A stretch of DNA of 64,000 nt from contig CM025851.1 in the NCBI GenBank assembly GCA_003952965.2, forward strand, positions 5,825,445 through 5,889,444. The letters run 5' to 3'. The notes beneath the pieces are model-generated. The model was given only the letters and a program-made list of their open reading frames with translations, searched no databases and was not told where the DNA came from. Every line of letters begins with the position of its first letter. Position 1 is the first letter of the stretch. This document shows, in pieces, positions 13,101 to 23,845 of this stretch. The stretch comes from Morella rubra (Eukaryota > Streptophyta > Magnoliopsida > Fagales > Myricaceae). The position numbers and the translations under genes are program-made.

Positions 13101-16100
13101 TTCTTCGACTGACGACTGATGGCCTACTTATGGATGCTTGGGAACAGTCACATCCAATTGAGGTAATGACTTGTAGATGCTTGTTTTAAAATTTGCAGCT
13201 AACATATCACTCATGTATACCGCGTTAATTACTTACTAGTGGATGCCAAGATAGATAACGATGGTAAATAGCATTTGAAAGTAGGAAAACTGCTTACAGA
13301 ATCTGCTTGTCGCACTCAGTTTTTGTACTCCACATGGAATGTCACCAAAGTTAGTTATGGAAAGATAGTGAACTCAATGCATGCGTGTGTGTGGAGCACT
13401 ACCTAGCAGAAGGAATTGGTGAAAGATACGGAAATCTCTTATTGTTCAACTCCACATATTGAAGCATCAAATATTTAGGGTATTTTGACATGCTTCAATA
13501 AAGAAATTCTTTTATGCAATAGGTGATATCAAGTACAACTTCACTATGCAATTCAGTTATGGCCTTCACATACTGGTTGCCATATTTTCAGGTGGAGGTA
13601 CACCATGCTCGTTCCATAATTGAAGTATTTGATGATATCAGCTACAAGAAGGGGTCTGCTGTCATTCGAATGTTACAGGGCTATCTTGGCGATCTTGTGT
13701 TCCAGGTGAGAGTTTATGTTCTTAATTACAGGGGGGTCAGGTTAAATTCTTATGGAGGACCAAATAATGGCCCCATGTTTTCATGGTGAATTTGCTATGT
13801 GGATTTCGTATTGCGTTCACAATCATTTCCTAGAAATATCTCCTCTTAACTATCATCCAGTATTCATGGTTTTGCATCATTTGTTTGCAAAGCATTAATG
13901 GGATTTGAGAAATGTTTGCCTCTTTATAAACTTCAAGACTGTCACGCTCTGGTCTGATCATATGTTATGTTCGTAATGCTGCTGTGTCTTTGGTCGGTGG
14001 ATGGTCTCAAACTCCTGTTGACTTTTAGGGTTTCAGGTACTGTTTCCATTTAAAACCTTCTAGGACTTTTTCCGGGTGGAAACTATGCATTGTAGGTATT
14101 TAGCAATGTACTGAAAAAGTAACTTTTGACTTGGCCTCTGGCGTGCTTTGAGAATCTATGCATGTTTTGACATTAGTCATGGTGGAAGCTTTCTTTGATC
14201 ACATATTTCCCCCCATCATTGCCAATAACGTGAATTTTTTTCTACTTCTCATGGTGCCAGCGGCCTATATAACAAATTTACATGGGAAATAATAATCCTA
14301 GTTGTACCAAAAGTCTATATTGTGAACAACAGTTTGTTCACATGACAAATTCTACATGCTTAAATTCATTAGCAAAAATAGCAGATGGGATGGACCATGT
14401 TTATAGTATGCAGTCATTTTAGTTGTGCTTCTTGAATGTGATCATTTACCATGTAGCATGTTGATAGAAATTAACATTACTCAAGTTACATCTTTAATGC
14501 TTCTACTTCTTATTCGAAGCAGAAATCCTTGAGTTTGTACATGGAAAGATATGCTGGAAAAAATTCAAAGACTGAAGATTTATGGAGCATTATTTCAAAG
14601 GAATCTGGTGTTCGGGTCAATGCAATGATGGATACGTGGACCAAGCAGAAAGGATATCCACTTATCTCTGTTAAATTCCAAGATAACATTTTGGAGTTTG
14701 AACAGGTCTAGTTGTTGATTAGTTAGCCAACATGCATGGATTCAAAGGATCGCAGTACAATTTCATCTTCTTTTACTATATTTATTATCTGTGGGGAACT
14801 GAAACATTTTTATCTGCAGTCGCAATTCCTGTCATCTGGTTCTCATGAGGACAGACTATGGATTGTTCCAATAACCTTGTCCATGGGTTCATACAACAGG
14901 CACAAGGCTTTCCTTTTGGAAACAAAGTTCAGAAAATTGGATGTATCTGAACTCGTTCATTCTTCAGATGAAAATTTGAGCTCATTCAAGGAAAACAACA
15001 AAGAGAAATCTGATGAACATTTCTGGGTCAAAGTTAATACTGATCAGATTGGTTTCTACAGGGTTAAATATGAAGATAAGCTCGCAGCTCAGCTTAGGAG
15101 AGCTGTAGAGAGCAATTACCTGTCAGCAATAGATAGATTTGGTGTGTCTCATGTCCAGAAATGGACTAATAACTTATCTTATAGAGTTCAATCAGGCGGC
15201 CTGACTAGATTTTGGAAAAGGACTTGGCCAACTTAATGCTACATTCTATCTCTCCATATTTTGCAAATTACTTTGAAATGCACGTGAATCAACCAAACAG
15301 CATGTTCAGATGACAAGTTTCCTCCTTTTCTTATTAGTTCCTCTCCAATCTGGTTCATTTGGATTTTTTGCCCATAATACTCTATGCTCCTGGTCAAATG
15401 GCTTATATCTCCTTTTACGTCTTCTTTTTCAGGCATTTTGGATGATACATATGCTCTTTGTGAGGCTTGCGAACAGTCACTGATGTCGTTGCTTTCCTTG
15501 ATGGATGTGTACAGGAAAGAGCTTGATTTTATCGTGTTATCAAAACTCATTGATGTGAGGAAAACTCCAATATCTTGATTTTGCTATCATTTACACCAAA
15601 TATTGGCCCGAAATTAACAAGTGATACACAACAGGTCTGTCACAAAGTTGTGGAGATCTCACAAGATGCCATCCCAGATTTAGTGAATGAGTTGAAACAA
15701 TTTTTCATCAATCTCATCTTGTTTTCTTCAGAGTAAGAACAGTCACCATATATTTTTAATTTTCTGATCTGCATCTCCATTCCTGTCTATTGGTTGCAGG
15801 ATACTTTTTGTATGTTGCAATTCTGCACGTATTGTCAATCGAACTGAGTTTTTGAAATATGATGCCTATCTGTCAAAATGAATATCTTCATCTGATGTTT
15901 TGCAGTCTCCTTGGCATTACATTCAAATTACAGTCATACTTCTTTGTAGAGCGATTCAGCTTTTTGATACAGTTATATATCATGCTGTTTTGTTATTTAT
16001 ACAGAGAATTAGGATGGGAACCTATATCTGGAGAAAGTCATTTGAATACGCTATCAAGAGGATTGGTCTTTCAGGCCTTGGCTACATTTGGCCATGATAA

Positions 16101-17640
16101 GACTCACAAGGAAGCACTACGGCGCTTTCAGGCATTAGTGAAGGATAGAAATACTGCACTCCTTTCATCTGACACTAAAAAAGTAAAACTGTTTACCTGT
16201 ATATCTAATCAGTTCCTCATTCCAAGGGACCTATTCAGAGTTGATATGTACGTGCTTATGCTCTGCAGGCAGCTTTTATTGCTGTAATGATGAATACTAG
16301 CACCAACAATAGGAACGGATTTGAGTCCCTATTGAATGTTTATAGAGAAGCTAATACAGTGCAAGAGAAGGAACTGGTTTTACGTAAGATTTAGTACCAT
16401 TTGAACTCAAATGCTGCGTCTGACAGTTCACTATCCTGTGACTGTTTTGTCTGTAAAAGCTGCTTAATTATGTTTATTCTTTTGGCCTTTTACAGGTACT
16501 GTTGCATGTTGTCCAGATCCAAATATAGTCCTTGAGGTGCTGAATTTTATGTTGTCTGATGAGGTATTGCACTCTGCCTGCTAAGCTATGGTTCTTGTTA
16601 GTGCCATCTTCCTTACTGATCTTTCTGTTGCTTTATCTCACTATCCTTTTAGGTTCGAGATCAAGATGTTACTTATGTGCTTGCCAATATAAGCTCAGAA
16701 AGCCGTGAAGTAGCATGGAGGTGGTTGAAGGTATGCAGTTCTTAGGCAACATCGCAATGTTGAGGTTTTCTTTTTTACTATTACTATCCTATTGGGATTC
16801 AGAAAATAACTCGGAGTATGTCCAAATAAAGTCAGGAAGTATTGCAAATGGTAGTTAGAAAGCAAGCAACAATTAACATTGAATGTCATCTATCACCCGT
16901 GGAGATTTCCCTTTGAGTTTTATAACCGGCGAGTCTTGTCTTGTTTGGTGAAAATGCAGGAGAATTGGGAGTTGATCTTTAACAAATTTGGTGATGGACT
17001 GCTAATCCACCATTTTATTACCAAAATAATCTCTTCGGTAAGCAATTCACCCTCCTGGAACAGCAGTGGTATATGTGCTGTATCTTTAGTCTGTGTTTTC
17101 ATGGATGATGTTCACTATAATTCCTTTCTTGCTTAGATCAGTAGGAACTGTGTGCTGCTTGTTATGTTCAACTATAATATTGATTAATACATCACGGTGC
17201 ACTTGTCAAGCTTAGTACGGCAGCAGTCCTGTTGCGTATTGTTCATGTACACCCATAATCAGTAAGGCACGGACCAAATTTGAAATATAGAAACTATAAG
17301 CGTTATAGCAGATTTACAAGATGATTGCAACATTGGTACAAAAGATTGTTTAAATATGAAATATTTATACTATGCCACGTTATGCTATGCTAGACCAATC
17401 CTTTGCTGATGCTTAAAACAAATTGCTTCCTCCTTGAATTTTGTCGTCTTGCAGTTTTGCAGCAACAAAAAGGCTGATGAGATAGAAGCATTTTTCGCAA
17501 GCCGCATGCATCCTATTTTTGCTATGAATTTGAAGCAAAGCATTGAGCAAATCCGAATCAAAGCGAGGTGGGTTGAGAACGCAAGGCAAGAGCAACCTCT
17601 GCAAGATCTAGTCAAACAATTAGCTCACAGGAAGTTATAG
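10110..17640 (+). CDS. APM1: M1-family aminopeptidase, APM1-like (puromycin-sensitive aminopeptidase type)
   Basis: Nineteen exons join into 890 residues: 10110-10334, 10438-10583, 10928-11030, 11413-11599, 11686-11779, 12339-12492, 12841-12945, 13046-13162, 13592-13705, 14523-14705, 14820-15141, 15433-15554, 15635-15732, 16005-16182, 16269-16383, 16496-16563, 16653-16730, 16960-17037, 17455-17640. All phases agree. It is a zinc metallopeptidase that removes N-terminal residues. Substrate motif GAMEN is at 274-278. The zinc site is HEVAH at 310-314 with the third ligand Glu333 (HEXXH-x18-E), and the catalytic Tyr is Tyr395 (ISYKKG). Arabidopsis APM1 (about 879 residues) binds the auxin-transport inhibitor NPA and acts in membrane and auxin trafficking. 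Oddities: intron 3 begins with GC, and the residues before the zinc motif ([11 protein letters not shown]) differ from the usual VATVVAHELAH, so this may be a divergent paralogue. Confidence 0.92.
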
Positions 17641-18209
17641 AAACTACTTTGCTGGAAATACCGTGTACCATATACATATTGAGTCCTGAATATGAAGAAG
17701 TCAACTTAATGGACTATGAACAGGTTCCAACCTGGTACTGGTAGGATTATCTTGCAAGCAAGTTCGCCGAGCAGATCAAAAAATTGACGATGTTTATGTA
17801 AACTCCCAAGTTCCTTCTAATAAATCTTCTTACGCTCCCTCCCTGCCATTACTAGTTTGACTCTCTCTCTCTCATGCACCAGCGGACGAAGAAAGACAGC
17901 TAAAGTCCAAAAAGAAACATGTCTTGGCAAGATCACAGCTTAGATTAAATACAAATTTTGACAATCACAACATCGAGATCTCCACATACATTCATGTCTG
18001 TAACTTTCTACACCAAATACATTCGAACACCATTAAAAACGGGGGGGAAACAAATGAATTAAACTCCCTATCTACCTAGGTATAATCAGATTTTTGTGTA
18101 TTGTGAGGACGGGAACTTGAAACTAAAGATCCCAAAAAAGGGGGAAAAAAATGGCCACACTGGAAAAAAGGGGAGAAAATAACAAGAAAAACCACTCCAT
18201 CTTCCAACT
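17641..18209. other. Convergent 3' flanks of the aminopeptidase and DUF761-type genes
   Basis: Two genes end toward each other here. The segment must hold both 3'UTRs. A CT-rich stretch lies at 17861-17875. I see no further gene. Confidence 0.5.
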
Positions 18210-19904
18210 CTAACTTGGGTCGGCTCCCTGTGGGCGTGGTTCTGGACCGAGGTTAGACCTCCCCTTGCCTTGCTTCTCCTTGATAGAATTCATCTTCTCC
18301 AACTTTAAACCAGCTCTAAACCTTGCAATGAAACTATCAGCCTTGGTGTCCACATCCGGGCTCGGACAGAACATCCGCGTTGGTGTTGAATCTCCGCTGT
18401 ACGTCCCAACTGCGCCACTTGGCGAACCACCCTCCCCATCATCGTCTAAGTCCGGCGAACCGCTACGCGAACTTGTATTGCTTTTTATCCTAACAAAGTC
18501 ACCGTGCACCACAAACTTCAATTCCTGCATTTTGAAGGGCGGAGGTGGAGGCGGCGGCGGTATCGGAACTAGCGGAGATTCATTCCCGGAGCTCACATTT
18601 TCATCGCCACCATTTCCACTGCTTGTCTTAACTGGTAGCAGCGGCGGTTTACTGGCCGTGATAAGCTTACTTCCAGATTTAGTTTTTGATGCTGCAAGCA
18701 CAATGTTAGGTACCGGTGGCGGTGGCGGAGGCGGTGGAACTGAATGAACTTTCTTGGTCTTTCCCTTTTTGGAAGAGAACAGATTATGAAAGACCGACGA
18801 AGGCGGCGGGGGTGGCGGCGGCGGTGGAGGAGGCGGTGATGGTGGCGGATATAAAGGAAGATAAGAAGCAGGTTGGGGGTTTAGAATAGTGTCCAAGTTT
18901 TCAACGCTCCTTTGTCTTTGCTTCTTCTTTCTCTTCAATGAGGTCAAGAAATCTTTGGTTCCAGAAGAGCCTCCTCCAGAAGATCTCTTCTTCTCATTCT
19001 TTCCGCCAGAGCTTTTCTGCTCCGCTTGTTGCAATACTGGCGGCGGTGCAGACGGCGGAGGTTTGTGAAAATACGAGACTACTTTTGAACCATTTTCCGC
19101 CGGGGTTCCAAACTTTTCATGTTGGTGTTCAAGAGCTTGATATGATGTTCTCTTTACTCTGCGCTTAACCACCTTGGGAGGCGTAGATGGTGAAGATGGC
19201 GACGGAGGCGTCGCCAGAGGTGGCTCCGGAGGAGGTGAATTTGGTGAAACTTCCTCTGTTCGGACGACAAACGTGTCCACTGATATAGTCTTCGTCTCCG
19301 ACTCTTCTTCTTCTAGAGGCTCCCGCCGCGGCAGGCGGTGATGCAGCTGATCCGACCCCGGAATCCTGTAATTACTAATGTGGGTGTCATCGTAAAATCT
19401 CTGCCGATCTAAGGCGACCCATGCAGACTCTTGACGTAGATCCGGGTACGAACTGCTGCTCTTTAACCTGTTCAATGTGCTATAATTATAGCTAACCGTC
19501 CGATCGGCGTCCTCGTACCACCGATGTGGGGTTAATGGGTTCGACTTGTTAACCTCTTGCGATGCATTTGAAATGTTTGGATCTACGTAGGAGCTCGAGT
19601 TTCCGTTATTGTTGTTATTTGTATTCCTGCTAAGGAATCCACAAACAATGGCGAAAAGAACGAGCACCAGATTGAGGGAGTCCCAGCTTTTCTTCACTAG
19701 ATGCGGTCTAAATATTTGAGAGGTAAAAGACCGAAACGAAGGGATTACTACGAAAAAACAGAAAAGGGCTGTGACGATCAAAAGTGCAAGAAGAAGGCCG
19801 GAGTTGAGAAAGATAGACGACGAGCGGCGGCGGAGCCGCCTGAGACGGGGAGTTTCAGAGGATTGTAGCCAAAATGGGGTGGCCATGTGGTCATCTTCTT
19901 CCAT
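18210..19904 (-). CDS. Proline-rich membrane protein of the DUF4408/DUF761 type
   Basis: An intronless frame on the minus strand encodes 564 residues from the ATG at 19904 (MEEDDHMATPFWLQ). The open frame extends upstream to 20171, but that part reads like translated promoter and leader, so I prefer the internal Met. A basic stretch (RLRRLRRRSSS) is followed by two hydrophobic segments at about 31-56 and 78-94, which fits an N-terminal DUF4408-like region. The middle is disordered, with several runs of 7-12 prolines and lysine-rich patches. The end (PSPDVDTKADSFIARFRAGL then LEKMNSIKEKQ) is typical of the DUF761 motif. Members are often labelled hydroxyproline-rich glycoprotein or formin-like, but no FH2 domain is present. 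Function is unknown. Confidence 0.85.
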   Translation of the reverse strand: MEEDDHMATPFWLQSSETPRLRRLRRRSSSIFLNSGLLLALLIVTALFCFFVVIPSFRSFTSQIFRPHLVKKSWDSLNLVLVLFAIVCGFLSRNTNNNNNGNSSSYVDPNISNASQEVNKSNPLTPHRWYEDADRTVSYNYSTLNRLKSSSSYPDLRQESAWVALDRQRFYDDTHISNYRIPGSDQLHHRLPRREPLEEEESETKTISVDTFVVRTEEVSPNSPPPEPPLATPPSPSSPSTPPKVVKRRVKRTSYQALEHQHEKFGTPAENGSKVVSYFHKPPPSAPPPVLQQAEQKSSGGKNEKKRSSGGGSSGTKDFLTSLKRKKKQRQRSVENLDTILNPQPASYLPLYPPPSPPPPPPPPPPPPSSVFHNLFSSKKGKTKKVHSVPPPPPPPPVPNIVLAASKTKSGSKLITASKPPLLPVKTSSGNGGDENVSSGNESPLVPIPPPPPPPPFKMQELKFVVHGDFVRIKSNTSSRSGSPDLDDDGEGGSPSGAVGTYSGDSTPTRMFCPSPDVDTKADSFIARFRAGLKLEKMNSIKEKQGKGRSNLGPEPRPQGADPS

Positions 19905-22900
19905 TATTTGAGGTGAAATGGGCTTGCTTTTTGCTTTGGTCTTTTGCCTTTTTGAGGTTTCCCCGAGCGGATGAGTTGCTTTGCTTTTATTGTTCAGCTT
20001 GAGCTGATAAGATATATATTTAGCGTGGGAAATGGAGAGTGATGGAGTACAGAATGATGGTGGGCTCTCTTTATTTTTCAGTAAAAATAGTACGATTCCT
20101 AAGCAAAGAAAAAAGCCAGCATCCACGTTGGCTGTCATTGTAACACTGACAGCGAGATTGTAGGAAACCATGAGCCTGTTCGTATATTCCTGTTGATTTA
20201 TTAATTTGACTGAAAATTGTGTTGAGAGTTGATATGGTCATTGACAAGCCTGTCCAAGCAGAATATTGTAATTCTTCTTTCTTCATAAGTTATTAAGCTG
20301 CATCCAGTTGTAAGACATACGGCTGGTTTACACATATTTGTAGGTGGCACGGCAAAGGCGATTCAAGCCACCTCAATTTGCGCCCCGTCTCATGTTATCC
20401 GGCCTCTTAAGAAATCCAACCTCTTGGTCTGTCTATTAAATCAACCCCCACAGAATACGGATAAAAAGCTTCCTAATAATTTTGGTTGAAGCCTTGTTTT
20501 GGGTTCTTTGAAGTGGGGGTGACTTTTTCTTAAATTTTCAGAACTTATGCCGGTTCATTTTTGAGGAGCAAATAATTCACTTTGTGTTGTGCTATAGGAA
20601 GCTCTTGCGAAGTCGGAATACGATAGTACTCATCTTAAAGTAGACTCGTTACGCGGTTTTAATAATTATTCAATCTGTACTTAATTTTTTAACGTTCAGA
20701 ACGGTAATTAGTATACTAGAGATGCATCTTTCTTAATCCTTTCCTACTAGTGAAAGATCTTTTCAATGCTCTACTTAATAATTTAATCTCCTAATTAAGC
20801 TTTAAAATTTTGAGATTTAACATCACATTTGAATCTAGAATCAGTCAAATATTGTAAGGGTTTTCTTTATATATACTAAAAAAAACACCATATATTAATC
20901 GTTTGATAGAAAAGGGAAGAGGAACGTTGTTTGAATTGAATTTTTTAATCAATTTTTTCTATCAAAAACATGAAAATGGTGGAAATTATGACCTCACACA
21001 CTTGATCACAGTCATCCATTCCGCGCAGGACAATTAAATCCTGCTGAACTCAAGCACGATAAACGTTTAGGGTGACTTGGGGAACAAGTCGTACAAAAGA
21101 AGACAATGGCAAAGCGAAGATAAAGTTAGTACAGCTTATGAACGTTAATAAAACCGCGTTTTTTTTTGTCCTTGTCGTGTGTCTCTGTCAAGTTTCGGCT
21201 ACTCCTTTTGGCTTGCGGAGAAGAGTATTAGCAGCTTGTTTCGTTCTATATTATTTTATAGGACGGCTTAATGTTGGGGGTCCACTTTTTCATGCCTTTG
21301 CCGCGCACGCATTCACCCTTCCACAACAGTCATCAGCCCGTTATTTAATTTATTGGTATAATTATAATTTGTATTTATTTTCAAAACGACCAATATGTTA
21401 CATGATGATATATTTAAAACCAAACATTAATTTGTCGATTCAAAAAATTGTATCCGTTTTTTAAAATTTCATAATAACGAAGGCAATAATATTTAAATTT
21501 CCATAAAAATGAATTTTGAGAGGGCCAAAATATAGAACAAAATCACTCCCAACATGAGAATTCCGGACACGACTCAAGGTTATCTTGTTTCAGTGCAACA
21601 GCTCTATTTGCCACAGATCGGGGACTCCATGCTCACATGAGGATTCAATTCCCCATGCAAACGAATAATAATATTAGCAAATATTAAAGACATTTACAGT
21701 TCCAAAGAGATAGTTTCTATCTTAAAAAAAAAAATAGACTCGGAGTTCAGAGGAATACTTCCAAGAGGGTATTCCCTCGAGGGGCAGCAACAGAGACAAA
21801 ATTTAGAGAGCTTGATGGTTATAGCCAGCAGCCTTGTAACGCAATGCATCATTTTACAAGTTTGAAGGGAATGGTAAGTGACTGCGGGGTTGGTACAACA
21901 TTGTGCTGGAAAGCGAATGCTTCTTCATTTTTATTTTTATTTTTTTTGGCTATAGGTGATGGACTGCGATTGCCGCTGGACATGGGTTTGAGAGCAATGA
22001 GTTTGCATGTGCGTGAAACTTTACAAACCCCTTAAAAAAAAAAAAAAAAAAAAAGGGAAAAAGAAGCGATGATAGGATTACTTTTTTTGTCCATAATCTC
22101 TCAATGTTGAACAACTTTATCAATCTTCAAAGAGGGTATAATATTTATTTCTGCAGATAGGGTAGGAGACAATGGGAGCAACGCCAATCTCACGCTAGGC
22201 TTTGTGAAAGCTAGCAAAAGTAATTAAAGACTCTATGATGGAGCTAAAAAGGCTCACTAAAGAAGGTCTCGCATCCCTAGCTAAAAGGAGAGGGAGTACT
22301 GTCTCTAGAGTTCAAGCAGGCTAGGGAAGATTGGCTTAACATATATCGGCTCGGCTGCCCCATCATTAACCTTTGGTAAACGCGAATTCACCTAGAGCTT
22401 TTGTCAATTTCAGAAGTTAGTTGGCCTAATCTAGTGAGTCCCTTCAAAATGGGTCTTGCTCAAAAGCAGGGTTGGTCTGCCACTTGACAAATCAGCATTG
22501 CAAACTCCCATAAGAGTGGCACTTTTCCCTGGTATTTCAAAAACTCAATTTCACTGTACTTCCATTTTTCAGTGCCACATTCTCTCATTTCCCCCTCTTT
22601 CCATCATTGCCCTCTTGTATGGCATCCTACCACTCCATAGTAAGCAAACTTCTGAACCTAAAGGTTTGTTCTCCAAGCAATGCTAACGAACTTCGTTCAA
22701 ATGGGGATGGAGAGCTCGTGTTGGGTTCAAAGCACATTGGCTGCATAACTTCGTAACTAAACAAAAAGTCTTCCAGCTAGTTGCAAATAACAAGTTTTTT
22801 GGGATTTCATTTATGAACAAAGAATTTTCGTATAATACTATCTACAAGTTACATTAATGTTCCATTTAGAGGAATTTAAGCAGTCATATTCTCTCATACT

Positions 22901-23000
22901 GATTATGCACAACACTAACAGATAACCTCACAAACCGCTGTAGTTTTCTGATAGCTGAACCTTCAGTGATGTCAATCGTCTCTTCTTCCATTGTAAGAAT
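19905..23000. other. Spacer with no supported gene
   Basis: The first few hundred bases are the promoter of the minus-strand DUF761-type gene. The remainder is AT-rich, with an A21 run at about 22034-22054. One frame at 21138-21464 starts with a hydrophobic, signal-like segment, but nothing else supports it. The segment 22160-22400 has the look of old repetitive DNA, without a recognisable element. Confidence 0.5.
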
Positions 23001-23060
23001 TCCTGGAAGGAAGCTCGAGTTACCCACCATCTGCTATGATTTTTCTTCAGGAAGGTGAAA

Positions 23061-23845
23061 CTAGTGATGGTTACCACCGGCTAACTTTAGTGAACCAATA
23101 ACAACTACTGTAATTATCACGGCAATTGTAAAAATCAAAGCCTGCAAAAACCGTGTCAGAGGGGATTAACAAAAAGAGATAAATGGCTTAGAAACACTTC
23201 ATAATTGACATCCATAGCCTAACTTTCACAGAAAGACCTCTGAATACCAGGGACAATATTACTTTTCAAAATTTCAAAGATAAGGGTAAATAAAAATGAG
23301 GAAAACAGATTATTTTCATGGTTGTGCACACTGTGTACAGGTACATCTTGTGCACACCTGAGTGCATGTTTCTACGGGTACGACGGAACCTCTGAGGATC
23401 TAATGTTGTATTGATCATGGGGAAGTTGCTATCAGGAATACTCAAGGTTGTCACAAATAAGCAAACGAAGAGAAGATACAGTTAATAGTGAGTGTCACAC
23501 TTACAGCTACTGTATTGGCAACAAGTCCATCTCGCTCCCTTGGATCCTTATGATAGTACCGCCGAAAGTAGAGAATTGTGGCATAGTACCAGATCAATGG
23601 GCATGCAAAACCTAGCAGAAGACTAAGAGAAAGTGCAGACTTCAGACATGCACACACCCAAAAAGAAAGAACTGCCCCCCGGGGAGGAGGGGGATTAGGG
23701 AGGAAAGAGGAAAGAGAAATGCTATTAAAACTTACGAACACCATCCAATTCCACAGCCACAACAAGGAAGGGGCTTATCAAACATTCCCAATTGAGGGCT
23801 CTCTGCATCTTTAAGATTGACATAGTCACCATTTTGACTATCCAT
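23061..23845 (-). CDS. 60S ribosomal protein L18a-like small membrane protein
   Basis: Three coding exons on the minus strand, 23845-23736, 23622-23505 and 23141-23061, join in phase into 102 residues. The start is the first in-frame ATG (MDSQNGDYVNLKDAES). The protein has the conserved LPCCGCGIGW motif, then a first membrane segment (LLLGFACPLIWYYATILYF), the RRYYHKDPRERDGL loop and a second membrane segment at the C-terminus (LIFTIAVIITVVVIGS). This is the plant family annotated as L18a-like or Ribosomal protein L18ae family. Despite the name it is a small integral membrane protein and not a ribosomal subunit. Its molecular role is not established. The gene has an upstream non-coding exon and a large 5'UTR intron (separate entry). 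Confidence 0.85.

Noticed and set aside
21072..21464. Frame with a signal-peptide-like stretch (FFFVLVVCLCQVSA)
   Set aside because: The rest is AT-driven low-quality sequence, without conserved motifs, promoter or splice support.
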